Source: Lachnospiraceae bacterium
Lineage (GTDB): Bacteria; Bacillota; Clostridia; Lachnospirales; Lachnospiraceae
Direction of reading: 5' to 3'
NCBI GenBank assembly: GCA_011959805.1
Contig: BLMC01000029.1
Coordinates: 1-33,935, forward strand
DNA length: 33,935 bases
Numbering within the stretch: position 1 is the first letter of the stretch; the number at the start of each line of letters is the position of its first letter. This document shows positions 24,598-32,062 of this stretch, piece after piece. The position numbers and the translations under genes are program-made. The notes beneath the pieces are model-generated. The model was not told the DNA's origin. It made no database searches and saw only the letters and a list, made by a program, of their open reading frames with translations.

Positions 24598-25599
24598 ATG
24601 ATACTTAGTATATGGGTTACGAATAATTGTAATATGCAATGTGATTATTGTTACGAAAAAAACAAAGGTAATTCAAATATGGATATTTCTTATATTAAAT
24701 CTATTATTAATTTTATAGATAAGGTATATCCTCAGGCGGATAGTGCTAATTTGTTTATTAAATTTTTTGGTGGAGAACCATTGTTGAATTTATCTTTTAT
24801 TAAAGAATTCATAAAAACAATGCATGGCATTAAAGGTAACTATGGAATTATTAGATATTCAATAACGACAAATGGTACATTATTGAATCGTGAGGTTATA
24901 GATTACTTAAATAGGAATCAAATTGAATGCTCAATTAGCATTGATGGTTATCCTGATATACATAACTTGCATCGTAAAATGAAAAATGGTAATGGTTCTT
25001 GGGATTATATTGAAGATAATTTAGAGTATGCACTAAATACGATACAATCTCTTAGTGCTAGAATTACGTATTCTTCAACAACAGTACAAAGTTTATATGA
25101 TAGTGTATTATTTTTGGTAAAAAGAGGATTTAAAAATATAAATTTATTTCCTGATTTTTTTGATCAAGATTGGGATGATCAATCATTAGAAAGCTTAAAA
25201 CAACAGTATTTTAAAATTAAAGAATATAACAAATGTAACAGAGACGTGAATATATCGACTGGAAATTATGCAGATAACCTTTCTAAAGGATATATAGGAT
25301 GTGGTGGTGGATTTAATACTTACAGTATAAGTGTAACTGGTGATATTTATCCGTGTACTTATTCAATAGACTATGCACAGTTTAGATTGGGTAGCATATT
25401 TGATATTGATAATTACAAAGTAGTAAAACATATTACAGATCATGACAAGAGAGGTGATTGCAAAGGATGTAAATATTTTTATATTTGTCAAAGTGGACGT
25501 TGTATTTATTTGAACTATAAGATGAGTGGTGAGTTTTATAAGACAAATGGTTTTTTTTGTGAGTATCAGAAATTGGAATATAAATATAATGGTTTATAA
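24598..25599 (+). CDS. Radical SAM/SPASM peptide maturase
   Basis: The 333-aa enzyme has the radical-SAM cluster CX3CX2C at Cys11, Cys15, Cys18 (CNMQCDYC) and the GGEP motif (58-61). Its C-terminal SPASM domain has seven cysteines: Cys235 and Cys253 (with G-X4-C), then Cys288, 291, 297, 302 and Cys321, close to the consensus for two auxiliary Fe-S clusters. Family knowledge: such enzymes modify ribosomal peptides, for example by forming Cys thioether bridges. The N-terminus begins directly with the radical-SAM strand; no RRE (peptide-binding) domain is visible. I prefer ATG 24598, with AAAGGA upstream, over 24556, which has none. It lies 85 nt after the precursor and 23 nt before the exporter; the precursor is the obvious substrate (inference). 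Confidence 0.92.
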   Translation: MILSIWVTNNCNMQCDYCYEKNKGNSNMDISYIKSIINFIDKVYPQADSANLFIKFFGGEPLLNLSFIKEFIKTMHGIKGNYGIIRYSITTNGTLLNREVIDYLNRNQIECSISIDGYPDIHNLHRKMKNGNGSWDYIEDNLEYALNTIQSLSARITYSSTTVQSLYDSVLFLVKRGFKNINLFPDFFDQDWDDQSLESLKQQYFKIKEYNKCNRDVNISTGNYADNLSKGYIGCGGGFNTYSISVTGDIYPCTYSIDYAQFRLGSIFDIDNYKVVKHITDHDKRGDCKGCKYFYICQSGRCIYLNYKMSGEFYKTNGFFCEYQKLEYKYNGL

Positions 25600-25622
25600 A
25601 TATCATCTAAGAGGATAGTAGT

Positions 25623-27269
25623 TTGAAAAAAATAAAATTAATTATAGGGATTCCTTTCAGGAAATATGTAATTAAACAATTGACTTGTTTGACTTTTATG
25701 TTAATTTATACAATTCTTACTCTAATATTTCCAGGATTTATTAGTCTTGTAATTGATAAAGGGGTTCTTACTGGTAATTTGTATGAAATATTTAAAAATA
25801 TTGGGATAATGTTTTTAGTAGGTATTCTTATGGTTGCGTTCCAATATATACAAAATATTAGCTTTTATAAACTGGCACAAACAATAATAATGGAGCTTAA
25901 AAATAGATTATATGAAAAAATATTAATCACGAATTATAAGTTTTGGGAGAAATATTCAGTTGGTGATATTTTAACTATAATGGAAACAGATGTCAATCGT
26001 TTGGAAATCTTATTGACGAATACTGTGAGTGAAATATTTGTTAATATTCTAATAGTTATAGGGATTTCTATCTATTTAATCATTATAGAATGGACAATGG
26101 GGGTATGCATAATTATTCTAGCAGTCGTGTTTGCATGGATACAACAAAAGTTAGGAGCTAAAGTTGAATCTGGAATGGTAAGATTGCGAAATAATATAGG
26201 AGAATTAGCTGCATTTACGAATGAGACAATTAACAATGTTAGTAATATTCAGATGATTGGATATTATGAGAATATTAAGCAAAATTATAAAAATAAAAAT
26301 AGCAATGTTGTTTTAAATTCATTAAATCAATTAAGAACGATATCCCTTTCGCGGATTATTGGTATGGGATTTAACGTTATTGGAATTATAATCGTTATTT
26401 TGGTAGGAGCATATAAAGTAATAAATGGAAATATGTCAATTGGTTTATTGTTTAGTTTGACAGTTTATGTTCAAAGATTATATTCACCAATAATTAATAT
26501 TGGTTCTTCATATATCAATATAAAAAATACAATGCCAATAATTAATAGAATAGTAAGTGTACTACAGTCAGATGATTATATACATGATGGTACATTACAA
26601 AATATTCAAAAAAATAATTTTGACATAAATCATGTAAGTTTTTCATATAAAACAAAAGAAATTTTAAACGATTTTTGTTTGCAGATTAAAAGTGGCGATA
26701 TAGTAGGTATTGTAGGAAAAAATGGAAGTGGAAAATCTACAATTATTAAATTAATATCGGGTTTTTGTGAACCAAATAAAGGGGAGATATTATATTCAGG
26801 AACTAATATTCGACATTATAGTTTATGTTTTATAAGATCCCAATTTGGAGTTATGTTACAAAAGCAATTTTTTTTAAGTGGATCATTGCGTGATATTATC
26901 AATTCATATAGAAATAGTATTGATGATAACCAGATTTATGAGTTAGCAGATTTATTTAACTTAGATATTAGTAAATTTGAAAATGGACTTGATACTCTTA
27001 TAAAAGAAAATGCGTCAAATCTTTCTGGCGGAGAGGCTCAGAAAATATCATTAATACATCTTTTTCTATATGATAAACCAGTTTATATTTTGGATGAACC
27101 AACATCTGCTATAGACCAAGAAAGCGAAGAGAAAATATGCAATAGTTTAATAAAACTTTTAAAAGGAAAAACAGCAATTATTATAAGTCATAAAAGAGAT
27201 ATATTAAAGATATGTAATAAAGTCATTGATTTTGAAGGAGAAGAAAGGTATGAAGAGGTTAATAATTAA
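25623..27269 (+). CDS. ABC exporter with fused membrane and ATPase domains, no peptidase domain
   Basis: The 548-aa protein has an N-terminal six-helix ABC exporter domain (about 1-310) and a C-terminal ATPase: Walker A GKNGSGKST (365-373), signature NLSGGEAQK, Walker B VYILDEPTSA and the H-loop IISHKRD. It starts with TTG; there is no in-frame ATG before residue 26, and AGAGGA lies at a fitting distance. No C39 peptidase domain precedes the membrane part, so leader removal must be done elsewhere, probably by the S8 protease of the cluster. It is the likely exporter of the modified peptide (inference from operon position). Its last 20 bp overlap the phospholipase-like gene. Confidence 0.9.
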   Translation: MKKIKLIIGIPFRKYVIKQLTCLTFMLIYTILTLIFPGFISLVIDKGVLTGNLYEIFKNIGIMFLVGILMVAFQYIQNISFYKLAQTIIMELKNRLYEKILITNYKFWEKYSVGDILTIMETDVNRLEILLTNTVSEIFVNILIVIGISIYLIIIEWTMGVCIIILAVVFAWIQQKLGAKVESGMVRLRNNIGELAAFTNETINNVSNIQMIGYYENIKQNYKNKNSNVVLNSLNQLRTISLSRIIGMGFNVIGIIIVILVGAYKVINGNMSIGLLFSLTVYVQRLYSPIINIGSSYINIKNTMPIINRIVSVLQSDDYIHDGTLQNIQKNNFDINHVSFSYKTKEILNDFCLQIKSGDIVGIVGKNGSGKSTIIKLISGFCEPNKGEILYSGTNIRHYSLCFIRSQFGVMLQKQFFLSGSLRDIINSYRNSIDDNQIYELADLFNLDISKFENGLDTLIKENASNLSGGEAQKISLIHLFLYDKPVYILDEPTSAIDQESEEKICNSLIKLLKGKTAIIISHKRDILKICNKVIDFEGEERYEEVNN

Positions 27270-28098
27270 TGTTGTATTAAGTGTTATTTTAGTATATTGT
27301 ATGTCTATTAATGTACTTGCAGATGTTGGTCCTACAGATATGAGTTTATCGCAGAGAGTGTTTGATATAGCTAATGGTTCTGACAATATTTTGGGGAAGG
27401 GGGTTTTATTATCACATGAGGAAAATGCTAATGCAAGATTTAAAAGTGGTGGTGTAGATCATACACATCAGTATATTCTAGCTTCTGCGTTAATTATATT
27501 AAATAATGATAAAGGAAGTAGTATATTGACCAATAAAAATTATTCGGAAAATTTATTGATTAATACTGATTGGCCAGATGAGCTTGGTAATGAAACTGAT
27601 TACGGAACATTTGCAGGACACTTTTATGATCCAGACACGAAAGATAATTGGTTAGGACAAACATCTCCGACAGCTAAGACAAGAGCTATTAATTATTTTA
27701 ATAGTGCAGTTTCAGCATATGAAAGTGGAAACATAAGCCAAGCAATCGTTTTTTTAGGTCGCGGAACACATTATATTGCTGATATTAATGAACCACATCA
27801 TGCATCAAATTATACAGCATTAAATAGTAATCATACAGAATTTGAAAAATTTGTTGATGATAATCGAGCATTATATAAGATTGAAAATAATTCACTTAAT
27901 ATGGGTTTTTATGTTGAAGCAACTAATACTAAATTAGATACATTGATTGACGAAATGGCACATGAATCTAAGGCATTATATCCTAAGGCAATGAATGCTA
28001 ATATGTATGATGAAGCTGCGTCTTTGTGTATTAATAATGCTATTGTGAGAGTAACACAATATTTGTACAAATTTGCAACGACAACTGGAATATATTAA
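27250..28098 (+). CDS. Secreted zinc-dependent phospholipase C-like protein
   Basis: The 282-aa product has a signal peptide (cleavage likely after NVLA, residue 24) and one zinc phospholipase C domain like that of Bacillus cereus PC-PLC and the catalytic half of C. perfringens alpha-toxin. All eight side-chain metal ligands are in place by alignment from memory: His73, Asp110 (in DWPDELG), His124 (AGHFYDPDT), His174, Asp178 and His184 (THYIADINEPHH), His195 and Glu199 (NHTEFE). The N-terminal Trp that supplies a further ligand in those enzymes is not visible; a segment of about 45 residues (perhaps a propeptide) precedes the domain. There is no lipid-binding C-terminal domain. ATG 27250 has AAGAAAGG upstream and overlaps the exporter gene. 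It is exported by Sec, not by the peptide exporter. Its role in the cluster is unknown: co-toxin, nutrient release or processing. Confidence 0.88.
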   Translation: MKRLIINVVLSVILVYCMSINVLADVGPTDMSLSQRVFDIANGSDNILGKGVLLSHEENANARFKSGGVDHTHQYILASALIILNNDKGSSILTNKNYSENLLINTDWPDELGNETDYGTFAGHFYDPDTKDNWLGQTSPTAKTRAINYFNSAVSAYESGNISQAIVFLGRGTHYIADINEPHHASNYTALNSNHTEFEKFVDDNRALYKIENNSLNMGFYVEATNTKLDTLIDEMAHESKALYPKAMNANMYDEAASLCINNAIVRVTQYLYKFATTTGIY

Positions 28099-28108
28099 GA
28101 ACAATGAT

Positions 28109-28146
28109 AAGGAATAGCATATGGTATTTGCTATTCCTTTGTTTTG
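28109..28146 (+). terminator. Rho-independent terminator of the production operon
   Basis: AAGGAATAGCA (28109-28119) pairs perfectly with TGCTATTCCTT (28129-28139) around a 9-nt loop, followed by TGTTTTG. It lies just after the phospholipase-like gene. Confidence 0.85.
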
Positions 28147-28192
28147 ATATTAAAATATTTGTTAAATAATGATAATTTAGGAGGCAGAAGGA

Positions 28193-28876
28193 ATGTATCG
28201 ATTATTGATTGTTGAAGATGAAAAAGTTTTAAATTTTGGTTTACAAACTTGTCTAAAAGAGGCTGGATATGAGGTATATGGAGTATTTTGTGGCAAGGAT
28301 GCTCTAAGATCATACAAAGAGGATTTATATGATTTGATAATATTAGATGTTAATTTACCTGATATAAATGGATTTGAGTTATATGGGAAATTTAAAAATT
28401 ATGGAAATGTTCCTGTAGTTTTTTTAACTGCGAGAGATGAGGAGAATGATATTATTTTAGGGTTTGATTTGGGAGCGGATGATTATATTACAAAGCCGTT
28501 TCGATTAAATATATTTTTAAAAAAGATAGCTGCTATATTGAAGCGTTGTAACAAGCTCGAAGTAAATACAATATATGAATCAGGAAATCTCTGTGTAGAT
28601 TTAGATAAACGTGAAGTAAAGATAGACGATAATATTGTTTTATTAACACCAACAGAGTATAAAATACTCGAAATATTTATACTAAATAAAAATATAGTGC
28701 TTACGAAGGAAGTTCTTTTGGAAAAGTTGTGGGATAATAGTAATAATTGGGTAGATGAACATGTTGTGCCAGTTAATATTAGTAGATTGAGAAATAAACT
28801 TGAGAATGGGGAAAAGAAATTTATTAAAACGATATTTGGTGTTGGATATTTGTGGAGTGATACAGATGAAAAGTAA
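28193..28876 (+). CDS. OmpR-family response regulator
   Basis: The 227-aa protein has a receiver domain (1-115) with the acidic pair near Glu8-Asp9, the phosphorylated Asp52 in LIILDVNLPD and the conserved Lys in ITKPF. A winged-helix DNA-binding domain (about 130-225, LTPTEYKILEIFILNK) follows, with the typical end FIKTIFGVGYLW. AGGAGG lies upstream of the ATG. The kinase gene overlaps its end by 11 nt. It probably activates the downstream transporter genes when the peptide or a related antimicrobial is present, as BceR and LanR-type regulators do (inference). A weak promoter (TTGATA at 28144) precedes it. Confidence 0.93.
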   Translation: MYRLLIVEDEKVLNFGLQTCLKEAGYEVYGVFCGKDALRSYKEDLYDLIILDVNLPDINGFELYGKFKNYGNVPVVFLTARDEENDIILGFDLGADDYITKPFRLNIFLKKIAAILKRCNKLEVNTIYESGNLCVDLDKREVKIDDNIVLLTPTEYKILEIFILNKNIVLTKEVLLEKLWDNSNNWVDEHVVPVNISRLRNKLENGEKKFIKTIFGVGYLWSDTDEK

Positions 28877-29900
28877 TAGAAATTTTGGTGGGAAAGTTTT
28901 ACTACTTGTGTATATTTTAATATCTATGTCAATTCATTTAGTTTGTTTTAAGTTTGCTAGCTTAAAAATATATATTTGTGTTTCTGTTTATCAGTTTTGC
29001 ACAGTTAGTATGATATATTTATTTTATAGGAAAATTATGAATGAAATAATCGAGCAGACACAAATGCTGGAGAAAACAATGGATCAAATGTTAAGTCATT
29101 GTAAATTAGGATATGAACAACTATTAGAAGACACATTATATTCAAAATTATATACAAAATTGTATAAAATAAATGAAATTCAAAAACTACATATGCAAGA
29201 AAGGGAAGACGAATTAGCTATTACGCATGAGTTAATATCGGATATATCTCATCAAGTTAAAACACCAATTGCAAATATTAGAATATATAGTGAGATGATT
29301 TTAAGAAATGAAGAGTTATCGGAAGATACTATTTATAAATTAAAAACAATGGAATTACAAATAAATAAATTGGACTTCTTACTAAAGTCTCTTATTAAAA
29401 TGTCGAGATTAGAAGCAAATATGATAGTTATACGTCCTGAAAGATCCAAAATGATCGATTTAGTTGCAGGTGCTTTGAATAATGTTGTGATTGATGCTGA
29501 AAAAAAGAATATTAATATCACTACACAATGTTCTCATAATATTATGGCCTATATTGATTTAAAATGGACAATTGAAGCCGTTTTTAATATTTTAGATAAC
29601 GCAGTCAAATACACACCAGTAAATGGGAAGATTATTATAAAAGTTGAAGAATTAGAAGAGTTTGTAAAAGTTGGAATAAGTGATACAGGTATAGGGATAG
29701 AAGAAAAGAAAATCCCATTGATTTTTCAAAGATTTTATAGAGATGGCAGTATAAAAAATATTGAAGGATTGGGATTAGGGCTTTGTCTTGCACGTGAAAT
29801 AATTGAGAAAGAAAAAGGGTATATACGTGTTTCTTCCAAAATTGGAAAAGGTACATGTTTTTTGGTCTTTTTATGGAAAGGAAAAGAGTGTAATGATTAA
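28866..29900 (+). CDS. Sensor histidine kinase with two helices and minimal extracellular loop
   Basis: The 344-aa kinase has two membrane helices close together (about 10-30 and 34-54) and almost no extracytoplasmic loop. A coiled-coil linker, the phospho-acceptor His129 in DISHQVKTP and an ATPase domain (N box ILDNAVKYTP, G1 DTGIGI, F box, G2 GLGLGL) follow. This is the intramembrane-sensing form found in BceS-like kinases, which read peptide antibiotics through a partner ABC transporter (family knowledge). An ABC transporter with an FtsX-type permease lies four genes downstream and may be that partner. ATG 28866 overlaps the regulator gene by 11 nt, and its own end overlaps the protease gene by 8 nt, showing tight coupling. 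Confidence 0.92.
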   Translation: MKSNRNFGGKVLLLVYILISMSIHLVCFKFASLKIYICVSVYQFCTVSMIYLFYRKIMNEIIEQTQMLEKTMDQMLSHCKLGYEQLLEDTLYSKLYTKLYKINEIQKLHMQEREDELAITHELISDISHQVKTPIANIRIYSEMILRNEELSEDTIYKLKTMELQINKLDFLLKSLIKMSRLEANMIVIRPERSKMIDLVAGALNNVVIDAEKKNINITTQCSHNIMAYIDLKWTIEAVFNILDNAVKYTPVNGKIIIKVEELEEFVKVGISDTGIGIEEKKIPLIFQRFYRDGSIKNIEGLGLGLCLAREIIEKEKGYIRVSSKIGKGTCFLVFLWKGKECND

Positions 29901-30837
29901 AATTGGAATTATTGACAGTGGAATTGAACACGGATTTGTTTCAAGTAATAATATAGTTTTTAAACAAGATTTTTTAAATAAAGATTCAAATGATTCTTTG
30001 GATGAATCTGGTCATGGAACATGCATAACAAAACAAATAGATGAGTTATGTCATGATAATGAATTGTATATATTAAAAGTTTTAAATCCGAATAATGTTA
30101 CCAGTTTTTCAGTTGTGGATCAAGCAATGGAATATGCAGATTCATTGCAGCTAGACATCATAAATATGAGTTTTGGAATAGAGTGTGAGCGCTACAATAA
30201 AGAAATTTATAAGCGATGTGAGGACTTCAAAAAGAAAAATACAATAGTTGTAACTACGCCCTCTAATAACGGTGCGAAAAACTATCTGTATGAACAGGAG
30301 AATGTAATAAAAGTTGTTGGCGGAAGAAATATATTTGATGAAAAAATTATATATAACGGAGATGCATTTTGTACAAAAGGGATACCCAGAATGTTACCGT
30401 GGTTAAATAATATATATGTATTAAAAGGAGGAAATAGTTTTTCTACAGCACCCATTATAAAAATGATTTGTGATGCAAAAAATAATGGTAATATTACATT
30501 TGAAGATGTAAAAACTTATTTATTTAATAATGTTAATTATGATTACAATTATGATCCGTTTATATATCCAGACAATATAGTGAAAGAAAGTATCGTTAAT
30601 TATCATATATATAATAAAATATTAAAACTTTTTATTAAAAAATGGAAAATTATGGGTGATGTTAGTTTGTTTTCCTATTCGAGTATAGTGAATGGTAACT
30701 TTCATCAATTATTAGAATGGTTGGGAAAAGAATTGAATGTTCCTATTAGAATAATGGAATATCAGTATAATCATTTTTTTTATATTGAAAATCTTAGCAA
30801 TAAGATTTATGCGGATACGCTAAGATATAATAATTAA
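29893..30837 (+). CDS. Cytoplasmic subtilisin-like (S8) protease, candidate leader peptidase
   Basis: The 314-aa protein begins directly with the catalytic core: Asp8 (IGIIDSGIEH), His41 (SGHGT), the oxyanion Asn in TPSNNG (Asn125 or 126) and Ser182 (GGNSFSTAP). The substrate-strand motif NMSFG (91-95) is also there. It has neither signal peptide nor propeptide, so it stays in the cytoplasm. The catalytic domain is short (about 200 aa), and a C-terminal extension of about 110 residues matches nothing I know. Because the exporter lacks a peptidase domain, this is the best candidate to remove the precursor leader, as intracellular LanP proteases do (inference). It could instead degrade a regulator. 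ATG 29893 overlaps the kinase stop by 8 nt, so it is co-translated with the sensing genes. Confidence 0.85.
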   Translation: MIKIGIIDSGIEHGFVSSNNIVFKQDFLNKDSNDSLDESGHGTCITKQIDELCHDNELYILKVLNPNNVTSFSVVDQAMEYADSLQLDIINMSFGIECERYNKEIYKRCEDFKKKNTIVVTTPSNNGAKNYLYEQENVIKVVGGRNIFDEKIIYNGDAFCTKGIPRMLPWLNNIYVLKGGNSFSTAPIIKMICDAKNNGNITFEDVKTYLFNNVNYDYNYDPFIYPDNIVKESIVNYHIYNKILKLFIKKWKIMGDVSLFSYSSIVNGNFHQLLEWLGKELNVPIRIMEYQYNHFFYIENLSNKIYADTLRYNN

Positions 30838-30888
30838 ACAAAATATATAAAAATATAAAAATATAGTATATCTTTATATATAAAAAAT

Positions 30889-30917
30889 TAGTTATCTCAA
30901 TATTGTGATAACTTTTT
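30889..30917 (+). terminator. Rho-independent terminator after the protease gene
   Basis: AGTTATC-T-CA and TG-T-GATAACT form a stem with one T-T mismatch around ATAT (30890-30913), followed by TTTT. It separates the sensing/protease operon from the transporter operon. Confidence 0.7.
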
Positions 30918-30924
30918 GTAAAAA

Positions 30925-30957
30925 TGAGAATGGATTGAGATATTAGCATTATATAAT
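30925..30957 (+). promoter_or_regulatory. Candidate activated promoter of the immunity transporter
   Basis: A perfect TATAAT (30952-30957) lacks a proper -35. Instead TGAGA occurs twice, at 30925-30929 and 30936-30940, 11 bp apart (one helical turn). This is the layout expected for an OmpR-type regulator binding beside RNA polymerase; the cluster response regulator is the natural candidate. Confidence 0.38.
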
Positions 30958-30998
30958 TTAGTCTTATAAGAGTTATAGTGCAACAGAAGGAGTTAGAG

Positions 30999-31661
30999 AT
31001 GAAGATTTTACAAATCACAAATCTTAAAAAATGTTATGGTAGTGGCGAGAATGTTGTAAAAGCATTGGATGGAATTACCATGTCCATTCAACAAGGAAGT
31101 TTTGTAGCAATTGTTGGGGCATCGGGAAGTGGTAAGACTACACTAATCAATATTATTGGTGGATTGGATCAAGCTACTTCTGGGAAGGTTGTTGTTAATA
31201 ATATCGATTTAACCACCTTAGCAAAAGATGAACTTACAATTTTTAGAAGAAGAAATATAGGTTTTGTATTTCAGAATTATAATTTAATTCCAATTCTTAA
31301 TGTATATGAGAATATTGTATTGCCATTGGAATTAGATGGAGATTTTGTGGATGAGAATTATGTAAATAAGGTTATTAATGTGTTAGGTCTTAGAAATAAG
31401 ATATATTGTCTATCGAATCAACTTTCAGGAGGTCAACAACAAAGAGTCGCTATTGCAAGAGCACTCGTAACCAAACCTTCAATCATTTTGGCTGATGAGC
31501 CGACGGGAAATCTTGATACCAAAACCAGCTGTGATGTGCTAGGGTTATTAAAAAATACAAGCAAAGAATTTGGCCAAACAGTTGTTATGATTACACATAA
31601 TAATGAACAGGCAAATTTAGCAGATGAAATTATAAGAATTGAAGATGGAAAAATTGTATAG
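30999..31661 (+). CDS. ABC transporter ATP-binding protein (MacB/BceA type)
   Basis: The 220-aa ATPase has Walker A GASGSGKTT (40-48), Q-loop VFQNYNLIP, signature LSGGQQQRVAIARA, Walker B IILADEPTGNLD and H-loop MITHN. The sequence type (GGLDQATSGKV, ADEPTGNLDTKT) is that of LolD/MacB/BceA ATPases, which partner FtsX-like permeases. ATG 30999 with AGAAGGAG upstream is chosen over the GTG at 30978. With the permease two genes on, it probably forms a transporter that removes the cluster peptide from the membrane (self-immunity) or senses it (inference). Confidence 0.94.
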   Translation: MKILQITNLKKCYGSGENVVKALDGITMSIQQGSFVAIVGASGSGKTTLINIIGGLDQATSGKVVVNNIDLTTLAKDELTIFRRRNIGFVFQNYNLIPILNVYENIVLPLELDGDFVDENYVNKVINVLGLRNKIYCLSNQLSGGQQQRVAIARALVTKPSIILADEPTGNLDTKTSCDVLGLLKNTSKEFGQTVVMITHNNEQANLADEIIRIEDGKIV

Positions 31662-31678
31662 ATTTGGAGGAAAATTTG

Positions 31679-32062
31679 ATGAGAAAAATATATATTTTTT
31701 ATCTTTTAAGTATAGTTACTATTTTACTTATAGGGTGTTCGGATGAAACTGTTATTCATCAAGAGGCAAATTTGATTGTTACAAATTACAGTAATCTTGA
31801 ATGTGAAAAAATTACAATTATAAGTGCAGGTAATGTAATTGCAAGTAGTAATAAACCTATAGGGGATACACAACTTTGTTATTTCAATATCAATACAAAA
31901 GAAAGCAGTTATACATTCGAGATAGATGTGGAATTTAATGAGCAACATTTTACAAAAACTTTTGAGGAAGATTTTTCTAAACAAGATAATATAGTTTTAA
32001 TTGGAATAGATTACAGTGATGGCTTGTGTGAAATTTTTTTAGATCAAAAGGAAGGTCAATAA
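31679..32062 (+). CDS. Small lipoprotein in the immunity operon
   Basis: The 127-aa protein has a lipoprotein signal peptide with lipobox LIGC (Cys20) and a small beta-rich domain (SNLECEKITIISAGNVIASS, then SYTFEIDVEF). I do not recognise the family. It lies between the ATPase and permease genes, with GGAGG 8 nt before the ATG, and its stop codon directly abuts the permease start. Anchored outside, it may bind the peptide, like the LanI-type immunity lipoproteins of lantibiotic clusters, or act as an accessory part of the transporter. Both are inferences from position. Confidence 0.78.
   Translation: MRKIYIFYLLSIVTILLIGCSDETVIHQEANLIVTNYSNLECEKITIISAGNVIASSNKPIGDTQLCYFNINTKESSYTFEIDVEFNEQHFTKTFEEDFSKQDNIVLIGIDYSDGLCEIFLDQKEGQ

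Noticed and set aside
24351..28098. Lanthipeptide or bacteriocin cluster of classical type
   Set aside because: No LanB/C/M/KC-type enzyme, no C39 peptidase and no double-glycine leader are present; the SPASM enzyme points to radical-SAM chemistry.
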